From Psychrobacter sp. AH5 (GTDB lineage Bacteria; Pseudomonadota; Gammaproteobacteria; Pseudomonadales; Moraxellaceae): a stretch of 64,000 bases of DNA. The notes under the pieces are model-generated. The model ran no database searches. It was not told where the DNA came from and saw only the letters and a program-made list of their open reading frames with translations. The translations under genes and the position numbers were made by a program. Positions within the stretch are counted from its first letter, which is position 1. Each line of letters starts with the position of its first letter. Shown one piece after another: positions 9,663-18,733 of the stretch. The stretch is taken from the NCBI RefSeq assembly GCF_040371085.1, contig NZ_JAMBMT010000001.1:1426001-1490000 (forward strand). The letters are read 5' to 3'.

Positions 9663-10448
9663 CTATAAGGCACACACAGAGCACTGCGCGTCCTGACGAT
9701 AACCCATCAAACGCTGCTGCATACGGCTGCCATCCCACAATAATAGCTTGCCTGTCAGCGGATTATTACCAACACCTAAATACTGTAGCGCTGCGTTAGC
9801 CTGCAAATTACCCATGATAGCGGTAGTGCTGGCTAGCACCCCTGAGTTGGCACAAGTGCGCTCGTCTACTGCCGCGTCCATACCGCCGAACACACAATGA
9901 TAACAGCCTGAGTGCAACTGCGGTTCAAACAGCGCAAGCTGCCCTTGCATAGCAATTGCTGAGGCGCTAAGCAGTGGAATCTGATAACGCACGCTAATAC
10001 GATTAATAATATCACGAGTCGCAAAATTATCAGTACAGTCTAATAATAAATCAGGTTTGCCAGCGGCTAGCTCTAATAGCTCATAGGCATTGTCTAAGGT
10101 TAGCCGTGCCACTGACCCTCTCGCTTTTATAAGAGGGTTAATCTGGTTAAGCATCTTTGCAGCCGTTAGCGCTTTGGCTCTACCAATATCACTTGGCATG
10201 AATAAGCTTTGACGCTGCAAATTACTCGCTTCAATCTCATCATCATCAATCAGATGTACTTGTCCAAGTCCTGCTCGAACCAAAGTCTCAGACGCCGGGC
10301 AACCAAGACCCCCCGCCCCAATCATCACTATACGCGAAGACTTTAGCCGCAATTGAGCTTCGATATCCCAGCCCTCAAGCAAGACTTGCCGGGCATAACG
10401 CATCAACTCATCATCGGTTAAGAACGGATTATCTGTTGCCTGAGTCAT
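9663..10448 (-). CDS. MoeB/ThiF family adenylyltransferase (E1-like)
   Basis: 261-aa E1-like enzyme that adenylates the C-terminal Gly-Gly of a sulfur-carrier protein (MoaD or ThiS). It has the nucleotide loop MIGAGGLGCPASETL (about 39-53), the acidic DDDEIEASNLQRQ segment, LLLDCTDNFATRD, and two CxxC zinc pairs (SGCYHCVFGG and QCSVCAL at the very end). The cysteine in DERTCANSGVL matches the family's conserved active-site Cys. MoeB is the likelier assignment from general form, but ThiF cannot be excluded without the partner genes. It follows prmC by about 45 bp in the same direction, a common pairing in this family of bacteria. Confidence 0.85.
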   Translation of the reverse strand: MTQATDNPFLTDDELMRYARQVLLEGWDIEAQLRLKSSRIVMIGAGGLGCPASETLVRAGLGQVHLIDDDEIEASNLQRQSLFMPSDIGRAKALTAAKMLNQINPLIKARGSVARLTLDNAYELLELAAGKPDLLLDCTDNFATRDIINRISVRYQIPLLSASAIAMQGQLALFEPQLHSGCYHCVFGGMDAAVDERTCANSGVLASTTAIMGNLQANAALQYLGVGNNPLTGKLLLWDGSRMQQRLMGYRQDAQCSVCAL

Positions 10449-10493
10449 ATTTATTACCAAAGTAAGATGTTAATAAAAAGCATAAAAAAATAA

Positions 10494-11369
10494 TTAGCTA
10501 AGCTGACCAAGAGTGACCCTATCATTACCGCCATAATCTTGCACTGTCGCCACCGACTCAAAGCCTGCTTTATTAAACAAATCTCTAACCGCTGCGCCTT
10601 GCTCAAAGCCATGCTCAATCGCTAATAATCCAGCCCCTTGCAAATAATTAGGCGCTTGCTCGACGATATGTTCAATATCGGCTAAGCCTTTATTAGCTGC
10701 ACTCAAAGCGCTGATAGGCTCAGCTTTTAACCCTTGCAAGTGCTTATCACTTTCATCGATATAAGGCGGATTGGAGACGATAATATCAAAGCGCTTATCT
10801 GCCTCGCGCGATAGCTGCTCGTACCAGCTACTCTTTATAAATTCAACGGTAGTGTTATTAGCCGCAGCATTATGACGCGCAACCTTTAGCGCCTCGGTAG
10901 ACAGATCAACGGCGACCACTTGCCAGTTTGACGGTTTTAGCTCATGAGCCAAACTAATAGCAATACAGCCTGTACCCGTACCCAAATCAAGGAGGCGTTT
11001 TGGTGAATTATCAGGTGCTTGCGCCTTTATCCAATCAAGCGCTTGCTCAACCAAAATCTCGGTATCCGGTCTGGGTATTAAAGTATGCTTATTAACCCTA
11101 AAATCAAGCGACCAGAATGCTTGGCTTCCGGTCAAATAAGCAAGCGGCGTCCCTTGCTGCATCTGTTCAATACCAGCGTTAAACTGCGCAAGCTCGCTAT
11201 CGGTAAGCGGATAATTCTCCTCAGTCAATAAAGATAGCGCAGGCTTATCGATAACGTATAATAGCCAATCAGTCAGCCAAAATGTCGGTACAGCTAGCGC
11301 TTTAGATAGCTGCAAGGCGTCATTTTTGATCTGCTTTATAGTTTTTTTCTCTACTTGCGGCGCGCTCAT
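10494..11369 (-). CDS. prmC: Release factor glutamine methyltransferase
   Basis: 291-aa enzyme that methylates the GGQ glutamine of peptide release factors RF1 and RF2 in the cytoplasm. It has an N-terminal helical domain for release-factor binding (about 1-90). The SAM-binding fold follows, with motif I LLDLGTGTGCIAISLA (about 123-138) and the catalytic NPPYIDESD (about 193-201). The segment TLIPRPDTEILVE is also diagnostic of PrmC/HemK. Length is normal (277-300). In many genomes prmC follows prfA; here its neighbours are an AmpG-like permease upstream and the MoeB-like gene downstream. Confidence 0.96.
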   Translation of the reverse strand: MSAPQVEKKTIKQIKNDALQLSKALAVPTFWLTDWLLYVIDKPALSLLTEENYPLTDSELAQFNAGIEQMQQGTPLAYLTGSQAFWSLDFRVNKHTLIPRPDTEILVEQALDWIKAQAPDNSPKRLLDLGTGTGCIAISLAHELKPSNWQVVAVDLSTEALKVARHNAAANNTTVEFIKSSWYEQLSREADKRFDIIVSNPPYIDESDKHLQGLKAEPISALSAANKGLADIEHIVEQAPNYLQGAGLLAIEHGFEQGAAVRDLFNKAGFESVATVQDYGGNDRVTLGQLS

Positions 11370-11420
11370 AGTTTACTCTTATTTACTGTTTATACTCATT
11401 GACTAACTGTGATAGCGGCT

Positions 11421-13088
11421 TTATTCTGCTGCGCGTGGCGGCTCATTGGTCTGAGTTAGATTAGGATTGGCCTTTATCAAATCAACACCTTCTTTGCCAT
11501 TATCGCTGTTATCCCCGCTATCATCATCGCCCCCATAAATATCATCATTATCGCCAATAACAATATGCTTATCGACCAAATAAATGAGCGCTAAAATAGG
11601 AATACCGGCGGCAAAGGTGAACATAAAGAAGAACGGATAACTGGTACTATCAACGATGGTGCCGGAATAACCGCCTATTACTTTGGGTAATAACGTCATA
11701 AGCGATGAAAATATTGAGTACTGCACTGCCGTGAAGCGAATGGAGGTCAGCGCGGATAAAAAAGCAATAAATACGGCACTGGCAAGACCGGCCGCAAGAT
11801 TATCCAAGATGACAGCCAAATACATATAAGGCAAACTACCCGGATGATAAGTCAAGAGTATAAAGAGCAGGTTGGTCACGCAAGCAAGGATAGCGCCGAC
11901 CATCATCGCGCGCATAATACGCATTTTTTGCGCGAGTATACCACCTAAAAAGCCTCCCCCAATCGCCATAATAACGCCAACTAACTTGACCGCATTGGCG
12001 ATATCGACCTTGGTAAACTGCATATCTTGATAAAAGACGTTGGAGATGACCCCAGCGACAATATCAGAGATACGGTAAAGACCGATCAAAGCTAGTAATA
12101 ATAAAGCCTTCATACCATAGCGCCGAAAAAAATCAGCAATCGGCTCCACCCAAGTGGTGCGAGCAAACTCTGGCGCGACTAAATTGGCTTTTACCAAACC
12201 GTAACCTATAGCGATAGCCGCCGTCAAACTCGCGGTCATACGTACCACTTCAACTAAAAACCCTGAGAACACGCCTTCGGTTTCAGGAAGCACAGCGCCT
12301 GCATTGGCAAAGACTAGTACAAAGCCTATCACCGAGATGGCAAATACCATAACCAGACGCGCATAATCAGAAGTCTCACGCTCAACTAGCACTTGCTGGC
12401 TGATAGGCTCATGGATAATTAGCGTAGTAATAACGCCAACGCTCATCACTCCAGCCATAATCCAATAAGTATTACGCCAAGCCTCATAGCTATAAAAAGC
12501 TTCTGTGGAGCCAAAATAATCCGCTAAGTACAGAGCGCCTGCACCCGCAACAATCATCCCTAGTCGATAGCCGGTGACGTACATCGCGGACAGTACCGCC
12601 TGTAAGCTTGGCGGTGCCAGCTCAATGCGATAAGCGTCAATGACAATATCTTGCGTCGCTGATGAAAAGCCTAATAACACTGCTCCCACTGCCATCAATA
12701 CTAGGCTACCTTGATTAGCAGGATTGACACTTGCCATAATACAAATAGCAGCAATAATCATCAGCTGCGACACCAGTATCCAGCTACGCCTACGGCCCAA
12801 TAACTTAGTCAATATCGGCAGCGGTACCGCATCGATAAGCGGCGCCCAAATAAACTTAAAAGCGTACCCTAGAGCAGCCCAGCTAAACATCGTCACCACG
12901 CTACGATCAATACCTGCTTCTCGTAGCCATAATGAAAGACTTGAGAAAATAAGCAAGATAGGTATCCCAGCTACAAAACCCAAAAACAACATAATAATCG
13001 CCCGGCGATCAAGATAAGCCTTAAGGCTTTCACTCAATGACTTTTTGGCGACAGGAGGCTCAGGCGGTATAGATTTGACAGCGGACAT
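11421..13088 (-). CDS. AmpG-like MFS permease (muropeptide transporter family)
   Basis: 555-aa polytopic membrane protein, with 12 or more hydrophobic segments and a charged, Asp-rich cytosolic tail (GDNDDIYGGDDDSGDNSDNG). The N-terminal helix pair with GFVAGIPILLIFSSLSLWLREAGI, then WAPLIDAVPLPILTKLLGRRRSWIL, and SSATQDIVIDAYRIELA are the signature of AmpG. AmpG imports anhydromuropeptides for cell-wall recycling and in many bacteria feeds beta-lactamase induction. Length agrees with AmpG (about 490-590). A GGTGAG ribosome site sits 7 nt before the ATG. It is 50 bp upstream of prmC on the same strand. Confidence 0.9.
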   Translation of the reverse strand: MSAVKSIPPEPPVAKKSLSESLKAYLDRRAIIMLFLGFVAGIPILLIFSSLSLWLREAGIDRSVVTMFSWAALGYAFKFIWAPLIDAVPLPILTKLLGRRRSWILVSQLMIIAAICIMASVNPANQGSLVLMAVGAVLLGFSSATQDIVIDAYRIELAPPSLQAVLSAMYVTGYRLGMIVAGAGALYLADYFGSTEAFYSYEAWRNTYWIMAGVMSVGVITTLIIHEPISQQVLVERETSDYARLVMVFAISVIGFVLVFANAGAVLPETEGVFSGFLVEVVRMTASLTAAIAIGYGLVKANLVAPEFARTTWVEPIADFFRRYGMKALLLLALIGLYRISDIVAGVISNVFYQDMQFTKVDIANAVKLVGVIMAIGGGFLGGILAQKMRIMRAMMVGAILACVTNLLFILLTYHPGSLPYMYLAVILDNLAAGLASAVFIAFLSALTSIRFTAVQYSIFSSLMTLLPKVIGGYSGTIVDSTSYPFFFMFTFAAGIPILALIYLVDKHIVIGDNDDIYGGDDDSGDNSDNGKEGVDLIKANPNLTQTNEPPRAAE

Positions 13089-13396
13089 AACAGCTCACCA
13101 CAACAAGGATAAATAAAATTGAATTATGGTACTTGAGAACGCTTACTATGACTAGACTTTATAGTGATATATTTGCATTAATCTGTTTGTCTAAGCGCAA
13201 GCTGTTTTTTATCTATCACAGCCGTAACTCAATGTAGTTTAAGCTTACTGAACCCTAGCTGTGAAAATTACACCCACAAAACCTTTCATATTCCAAAATA
13301 GTATAAATAGATAGCTATCTAGTATATACAAGAATAATAGCTTTGTTTTACACTAGGCGCTTACGCCCGTTAAGCTTTTTATTTGAGGAATAAGTT
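13089..13396. other. Intergenic region between divergent ampG-like and cysB-like genes
   Basis: 308 bp that must hold the promoters of two divergent genes. A/T-rich; I could not pick out a convincing promoter pair, operator palindrome or small ORF. Confidence 0.4.
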
Positions 13397-14326
13397 ATGG
13401 CAATCGATGTAGTGGTGAATCAGCGACACCTGCAAATTCAGCTCAAGCAGCTAGAAACTGTGTGGCACACCGTTATCAATGGCTATAATTTAAGCCAAGC
13501 GGCAACCGTGCTACATACTAGTCAATCAAGCTTATCTAAACACATTGCCGCGCTTGAAAACCAGCTAAAGACGGAGGTTTTTGTCCGCCAAGGTAAGCGC
13601 TTAACCGGTCTAACAGCGATGGGTACTGCCCTATTGCCGCACATTGAAGCTATTTTTGCTGAGATTCGTACTATTGAGAATTTGAGCCTTGATTTTAATA
13701 ATCCTAGTACAGGTACTTTGACCATTGCCACCACCCACACCCAAGCGCGTTACGTGCTACCGCATGTGGTTAAGGAGTTCAAAGATCGCTTTCCCAAGGT
13801 CAACCTAATCTTACAGCAAGCGGACCCTGAAACTATTGCGCAGATGGTCATTCGTGGTCAGGCAGATATTGGTATTGCTACCGAATCTTTATTACACAAT
13901 GACTATCTACGCTGCTATCGCTATTATGATTGGACGCACCGTATTATTGTGCCCAAAGACCACGAGCTTGCAGGCTTAGACACTATCGATTTGCCGACGC
14001 TTGCCAGCTACCCTATCGTCACCTACCATGGCGGCTTTACTGGCCGCGGTACCATTGACAAAGCCTTTAGTGAGGCAGGGCTTGAGCCTGATATTGTACT
14101 ATCAGCGCTCGATGCTGATGTGATTAGTACCTATGTTGGACTCGGTCTAGGCGTCGGTATTATCGCTGAGATGGCCTTTGAGCCGAGTCATTATCACAAT
14201 TTGACAGCTATTCCAGTCGATCATTTCGGGCGTTTTACTAGTTGGATGGCGGTACGTGATGATGCAGAAATTCGCCAATATGGTCGTGCTTTTATGGAGC
14301 TCTGTCAAAAGCAGTTTAGTGAGTAG
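13397..14326 (+). CDS. CysB-like LysR-family regulator
   Basis: 309-aa LysR-type regulator. The N-terminal winged helix-turn-helix (about 12-70, NLSQAATVLHTSQSSLSKHIAALENQLKTEVF) is followed by the CysB-type effector domain, seen in GTLTIATTHTQARYVLPHVVKEFKDRFPKVNLILQQADPETIAQMVIRGQADIGIATE. The TTHTQARY block is the sulfate/O-acetylserine/N-acetylserine pocket of CysB and Cbl. It is therefore likely an activator of sulfur assimilation or of alternative sulfur use. The neighbouring downstream luciferase-like monooxygenase fits the sulfonate theme weakly. Length is slightly below E. coli CysB (324). Confidence 0.9.
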   Translation: MAIDVVVNQRHLQIQLKQLETVWHTVINGYNLSQAATVLHTSQSSLSKHIAALENQLKTEVFVRQGKRLTGLTAMGTALLPHIEAIFAEIRTIENLSLDFNNPSTGTLTIATTHTQARYVLPHVVKEFKDRFPKVNLILQQADPETIAQMVIRGQADIGIATESLLHNDYLRCYRYYDWTHRIIVPKDHELAGLDTIDLPTLASYPIVTYHGGFTGRGTIDKAFSEAGLEPDIVLSALDADVISTYVGLGLGVGIIAEMAFEPSHYHNLTAIPVDHFGRFTSWMAVRDDAEIRQYGRAFMELCQKQFSE

Positions 14327-14670
14327 CTTTTTAAATAGTAGCTTGTTAAATAGTAACTACTCTACGCATAGCTAATGAGCACTTTTATCTATAAAAATTC
14401 AACGGCATCGTTATCAGCAGATAGCGGTGCCGCTTGCTTTTTATACTATTATTTCTCCTAAAAACTGTATTTCACTCCTGTACAACCATCACATTATTAA
14501 GATTTGTTATTACCTCATACTCTGACCTTGATATTCACTATAACTGCCCCATCATACTAATTATTGAACAATCAGTAGGCAGTCACGTCAAACTAGTGCC
14601 TTCTATAACTATAATTGAATACAAATATAATAATGTCGTTGAGACACGGCATCATAACAATAGGTGAATC
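14327..14670. other. Gene-free stretch between cysB-like gene and monooxygenase
   Basis: 344 bp. The first part holds a probable terminator (14403-14443). The rest is A/T-rich and should carry the promoter of the next gene. A 77-codon open frame here has no ribosome site and reads like random A/T-rich sequence. Confidence 0.45.
14403..14443 (+). terminator. Probable intrinsic terminator after cysB-like gene
   Basis: Imperfect stem CGGCATCG / GCGGTGCCG with the stretch TTGCTTTTTAT directly after it. Located about 75 bp past the stop. Confidence 0.6.
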
Positions 14671-15690
14671 ATGAGTAATACAATCCCTTTGTCATTTTTA
14701 GACCTAGCGCCCGTTCCTGAGGGTAACACCATCGCTGAAGGTATCGCCCAGACTGTTGAGACCGCACAACAAGCAGAGGCAGCCGGCTTCAACCGTTATT
14801 GGATGGCAGAGCACCACAATATGCCCGGTATCGCTAGTGCAGCGACCTCGGTGCTACTATCGCATATTGGTAGTCAAACCAAGCGCATCCGTATTGGTGC
14901 AGGCGGTGTGATGTTACCTAACCATGCTCCGCTGGTCATCGCTGAGCAATTTGGTACCTTGCAAGCACTCTATGGCGACCGTATTGATTTGGGCTTGGGC
15001 CGCGCCCCTGGTACAGATGGAGCGACTTTTCAGGCGCTACGTCGGCAAATGAAAGATGCTGAGCGCTTTCCGCAAGATGTACAAGAACTGATGTATTTTT
15101 TGGGCAATGATACTGATAATAGTCCTGTACAGGCATTCCCAGGCGCCAAATCAAACATTCCCATTTGGATATTAGGCTCATCATTATTTGGGGCGACCCT
15201 AGCTGCACATTTGGGTCTACCTTATGTGTTCGCTTCTCATTTTGCCCCGCAGATGCTTGGTCAAGCCATCACTGCTTACCGTGAGCAGTTCAAACCGTCG
15301 GCTTATTTAGATAAGCCTTACGTGATGTTAGCTGCGAATTTATTACTTGCTGATGATGATGAAACGGCAAACTATCACTTTAGCTCCGCTCAGCAGAGCT
15401 TTGTAAGGCTGCGCCGCGGTGAAAAGGGACAAATGCCAAAGCCTGTCGCCGATATGAATACTATTTGGAGCCCTGCGGAAAAAGCGATGGTTGATGCAGC
15501 GTTATCAGTCTCGTTTGTAGGGTCTGTCGAGACGGTTCAGCCAAAGCTTGCCGCCTTTATTGATAAATACCAGCCCGATGAATTGATTGTCACTGCTAAC
15601 ATTTATGATCAAGCAGCGCGCTTGCGTTCACTAGAATTAACAGCTTATCTAAATTTGTTTACTTTACAATCTACTAGCGCCCCTGCATAA
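14671..15690 (+). CDS. Luciferase-like (LLM class) flavin-dependent monooxygenase
   Basis: 339-aa TIM-barrel oxidoreductase of the bacterial luciferase superfamily, the single-subunit group often labelled MsnO8 or YhbW-like. It has the N-terminal [14 protein letters not shown], the [24 protein letters not shown] block (about 41-64, with the conserved HH pair), [22 protein letters not shown], and [20 protein letters not shown]. Such enzymes use reduced flavin and O2; the substrate is unknown. It is probably transcribed with the following 54-aa membrane protein gene, 48 bp on. Confidence 0.88.
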   Translation: MSNTIPLSFLDLAPVPEGNTIAEGIAQTVETAQQAEAAGFNRYWMAEHHNMPGIASAATSVLLSHIGSQTKRIRIGAGGVMLPNHAPLVIAEQFGTLQALYGDRIDLGLGRAPGTDGATFQALRRQMKDAERFPQDVQELMYFLGNDTDNSPVQAFPGAKSNIPIWILGSSLFGATLAAHLGLPYVFASHFAPQMLGQAITAYREQFKPSAYLDKPYVMLAANLLLADDDETANYHFSSAQQSFVRLRRGEKGQMPKPVADMNTIWSPAEKAMVDAALSVSFVGSVETVQPKLAAFIDKYQPDELIVTANIYDQAARLRSLELTAYLNLFTLQSTSAPA

Positions 15691-15738
15691 TTATTACATA
15701 AGAAGATATTCTTTGATAATAATAAAAGGGAATTGAGT

Positions 15739-15903
15739 ATGGAAGTTACTAACGTTATGGGTGCCTCATTATTTATTGGTACTTCAATATTTGTATACAT
15801 TGTCGCTTTTATCCTAGTTTTAGTGTTTTTTGGTTATTTGACTTATCGCGTTAGTCCTAAAGGTAAAGCGCGCCGGGAAGCAAAACGTAATAAACGTCAT
15901 TAA
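15739..15903 (+). CDS. Small single-pass membrane protein, 54 aa
   Basis: A short reading frame, MEVTNVMGASLFIGTS at its start, with one long hydrophobic helix (about residues 9-36). It then has a very basic tail (SPKGKARREAKRNKRH), so the C-terminus should face the cytosol. The A/G-rich AAAAGGGAAT ahead of the ATG gives a ribosome site about 8 nt upstream. A clear terminator follows 60 bp later, which supports it as the last gene of a transcript with the monooxygenase. No family recognised. Confidence 0.65.
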   Translation: MEVTNVMGASLFIGTSIFVYIVAFILVLVFFGYLTYRVSPKGKARREAKRNKRH

Positions 15904-15964
15904 CAAAGGGGTTAGAATTTAGCGAGTTAGAATAGGCGACTAATTATAAATAAAAGTCCCAAAT

Positions 15965-16000
15965 AAAAGCCTCCTACTCAATAAAGTAGGAGGCTTTTTT
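15965..16000 (+). terminator. Intrinsic terminator after the 54-aa gene
   Basis: Stem GCCTCCTAC / GTAGGAGGC with an 8-nt loop, A-run before it and T6 after it. It works in either direction. Confidence 0.92.
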
Positions 16001-16060
16001 ATAAGGATTTTAATCGATTAAAATTAGCTTGCATTAATTTAAATGTCGTTAATTTAAATA

Positions 16061-17123
16061 GGTGTAATGGACATTTTTCATGCTGGCGTAGGGTCTAACG
16101 CTATATACTGTCTATATTTGCAAGGAATCAACGCCATGAATCAAAAAACTGCCCTTTTTGTCGTGATAAACACACCAAGAAGAACGGACGCAAGCTTGGT
16201 AAACAGCAGTATCAATGTCTCGCTTGCAGACGGCAGTTTTTAGGTGGCACAAGACTCAATAACCAGACCCTTTGGACGGAATACACTCAGGGAAAACAGA
16301 CCTATAAGCAACTGGCTGATAAATATCACTGTAGTCTTAAAACCATTCAAAGACGCTTAGATAAAGTCAGTACCCAGTATCAGATTAAGCGACCAAAGAC
16401 TGCTAATATCATCATGGACACCACTTACTTTGGTCGCAAGTTTGGTTTAATGGTCTTTATGGACAATACCACTAAAGCCGTTCTTTACTACGCGATAGTG
16501 AGTCATGAAACCAACAGCGCCTACAAACAAGGAGTGGATCATCTAGCATCGTTAGGCGTTGATATACAAAGCATCACCTGTGATGGTAGACGAGGACTGC
16601 GTACGTTATTCACCCGCACCCCTTGCCAGATGTGCCAGTTTCATCAGGTGCAAATAGTGACCCGCTACCTCACTCGTCGACCTAAGAACATTGCTAGTAT
16701 CGAGCTTAGACGACTTACTTTAGAAATAAAACTGCTTGATAAAGAGGCGTTCATACAGCGCTTAGATCACTGGTATGTGACTCATGAAGCCTATCTTAAT
16801 GAACGTAGTACCAATGATGATAACAGTAGAACGTGGTACACGCATAAGCGCCTTAGAAGTGCTTATCGTAGCCTCAGAACCAATAGTGATTGGTTATTCA
16901 CTTATCAAGAATATAAGCATTTAGACATACCAAATACCACCAATTCTCTTGAAGGATTATTCAGTGAGCTCAAGCGACAATTACACAGTCATCATGGTCT
17001 AAATAATTACCGTAAATTACGGTTTATTAAAGACTTTTTAGGGTCAAAGTCTCTCAAATAGCATGAGTTATGTCCATTAGCGACTACCTTCTACTTTTTA
17101 GCATGAATTTTGTCCATTACACC
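16061..17123 (+). mobile_element. IS256-like insertion sequence (zinc-ribbon transposase variant), 1063 bp
   Basis: Both ends are visible. The left end GGTGTAATGGACA... (16061-16084) and the right end (17100-17123) are inverted copies matching at 21 of 24 positions. The flanks carry a perfect 8-bp direct repeat, TTTAAATA, at 16053-16060 and 17124-17131, the target duplication expected for IS256 relatives. One transposase frame fills the element, but its start is out of frame (see the transposase entry). An extra copy of the right-end sequence lies 40 bp inside it, at 17060-17079 (18 of 20 identical to 17100-17119). Confidence 0.93.
16136..17061 (+). pseudogene. IS256-family transposase, Zn-binding variant, frameshifted near its start
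   Basis: The product would be about 308 aa. It starts with a zinc ribbon (NCPFCRDKH...YQCLACRRQFLGG) and an HTH-like segment (TYKQLADKYHCSLKTIQRRLD). A DDE catalytic domain follows: IIMDTTYFGRK, SITCDGRRGL and NSLEGLFSELKRQL, holding the likely D, D and E. The frame is open from 16099 to 17061 but has no start codon of its own. The only good ATG (16136) is one frame off; a six-A run at 16143-16148 separates them. Seven A's, or a -1 slip on the AAA codon, would give MNQKNCPFC. So it is either a fresh frameshift mutant, a slippage-dependent gene, or a sequencing error. Confidence 0.8.
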
Positions 17124-17130
17124 TTTAAAT

Positions 17131-17175
17131 ACTATTAATTTTAATTCTATTAATTTTAATTCTATTAATTTGAAT
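17131..17175. repeat. 15-bp tandem repeat, three copies
   Basis: Three successive A/T-rich 15-bp units, (A/T)CTATTAATTT(T/G)AAT, beginning at the last base of the IS target duplication. Probably a local slippage repeat at the insertion site. Confidence 0.8.
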
Positions 17176-17351
17176 AAGTACTATTTGTTCTATAGTCGAT
17201 ACACTTTAAAAATGACATAGCGCTGCTGGGATGAATTTTGTGCAGGCTCGAATGCAAGCAGCACGCCAGCAAAATTTACATCAGTAGCGCGCTTAAATCT
17301 ATAACAGTTTTACTTTCAACTGACTATATGATAAATAGGACGCTTAAGCTT

Positions 17352-18404
17352 TTAAGATAAACAAACGCCTATATTTCTTGCTTGCGCTTGCTTGGCAAGG
17401 TACAAAGCGACAGCGGCATCAAAACTTGCAGCACCAACGGACTTAAATAAAGTAATGCCTGCTGAATTTTTATCTATTTTTTCAGCACCTGTTGTTATTA
17501 GCCCCTGCAAGTCCCCACTGAGATTATCCCACCTCCAAGGACAATCAGACGCTTCATCAGCTTGAATTAAGTCGCCCGCTTCGTGCCTGCTACTCGCTTT
17601 ATCGTCCACTATTACCATACTACTAGCGGCAATAACCTCATTGCTAATCTCTTTCATGCTAGGCTGATAGGCTCCTACCGCATTAATATGGACGTCAGGT
17701 TTGATATGCTCAGCACTAAATAAACCTTGTGTAGCGCGGGTCGCTACATTAATGATATCTGCATTCTTTATGGCTTTATCTATGTGCTCACAAACATCTA
17801 ACTCCAAATCCCATTGGCTATAATCTTCACTAAACCGTTGTTTAAACTGCTCAGCCCTTTTTGTATCTCTATTCCATAAGTAGACTTTTTTGATCGTTGG
17901 TCGCACTGTTAGTACAGCGTTCAATTGCTCATAAGCCATACCTCCGCAGCCAATAACGGCGACAGTTTCGCATTGTTGTTTTGCCATATGTTTAGTAGCA
18001 ATAGCGGATAGCGCGCCTGTTCGCACTTGGGTAATATAAATACCATCCATTACTGCTAATATTGCGCCTGTAGCATTATTAGAAACGGTAATCAGCGCGG
18101 TGGTAGTTGGTAGCTTACGGCTAGGATTATCCGGACAGATAGTCACTAATTTGACAGTGGCATATTCATTTTCGCCATCATAAATAGTCGCTGGCATGGA
18201 CAGGTGTGATCCTGAGCTCGGCTTATCTTCATTATGCTCAGTATCTGCTAGCATATCCTCACTGAAAGTTTTTATTACTAGCCGCTCAGGTGCTTTTATC
18301 CAGCTCGGATGATTAGTCTGTACGTGCAATAGTTGCTCGATAGCCTCTATCGCCGCCGGCATGCTCAGATGATCAATCACTGTTTGTTTATTCAGCCAGT
18401 TCAT
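17352..18404 (-). CDS. Ornithine cyclodeaminase / mu-crystallin family protein
   Basis: 350-aa NAD(P)-binding protein. It has the family's substrate half (MPAAIEAIEQL, LSMPATIYDG, YATVKLVTICPDNPSRKLPTTTALI) and a Rossmann nucleotide site VAVIGCGGMAYEQLNAVL (about 150-167). Family patterns TGALSAIATKHMA and NAVGAYQPSMKEI also appear. Members act as ornithine cyclodeaminases, imino-acid reductases or amino-acid dehydrogenases, so the exact reaction is open. The Rossmann motif reads GCGGMAY rather than the more usual G-x-G-x-QA. It begins a run of minus-strand genes next to chaB; a 30-bp gap to chaB suggests co-transcription. Confidence 0.87.
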   Translation of the reverse strand: MNWLNKQTVIDHLSMPAAIEAIEQLLHVQTNHPSWIKAPERLVIKTFSEDMLADTEHNEDKPSSGSHLSMPATIYDGENEYATVKLVTICPDNPSRKLPTTTALITVSNNATGAILAVMDGIYITQVRTGALSAIATKHMAKQQCETVAVIGCGGMAYEQLNAVLTVRPTIKKVYLWNRDTKRAEQFKQRFSEDYSQWDLELDVCEHIDKAIKNADIINVATRATQGLFSAEHIKPDVHINAVGAYQPSMKEISNEVIAASSMVIVDDKASSRHEAGDLIQADEASDCPWRWDNLSGDLQGLITTGAEKIDKNSAGITLFKSVGAASFDAAVALYLAKQAQARNIGVCLS

Positions 18405-18434
18405 AGTTTACAATCCTTAGATGCGATGTAAGCG

Positions 18435-18644
18435 TTATTTATGATCAGGCTTTTTGACCCATCTGCCCTCGTCATTTTTATGATAGACGTTTTCAACCGC
18501 CGCCCATGCTGTCGCAAACTGGCGTGATTCGTCATCATATTGCTCGCTGGCACTATTAAAGGCCGCTTGAAATATCTCCTGCGCGTGTTTGGGAAGGTTG
18601 TCTTTTACGCTGTCCGGTAAGTCTGATAATTTATCGTAAGGCAT
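18435..18644 (-). CDS. chaB: ChaB family protein
   Basis: 69-aa protein matching the ChaB fold over its whole length: MPYDKLSDLPDSVKDNLPKH at the N-terminus, then AQEIFQAAFNSASEQY and the AWAAVENVYHKNDEGRWVKK tail. ChaB was named as a regulator of the ChaA cation antiporter in E. coli, but its real role is unsettled and no chaA is in the window. A GGAGACAG ribosome site precedes the ATG by about 6 nt. It lies just upstream of the cyclodeaminase-like gene. Confidence 0.92.
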   Translation of the reverse strand: MPYDKLSDLPDSVKDNLPKHAQEIFQAAFNSASEQYDDESRQFATAWAAVENVYHKNDEGRWVKKPDHK

Positions 18645-18733
18645 AGCTGTCTCCTTTTTTCGTTTTAATTATATTAAGAATAAAGAAACGGTACGGCTAT
18701 AGCGTTTTGGTTAAGGCTTGTAATACTTATAGA

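Noticed and set aside
14434..14667. 77-codon plus-strand frame before the luciferase-like gene
   Set aside because: No ribosome site, and it runs across the terminator loop region of A/T-rich DNA; the residue pattern looks random.
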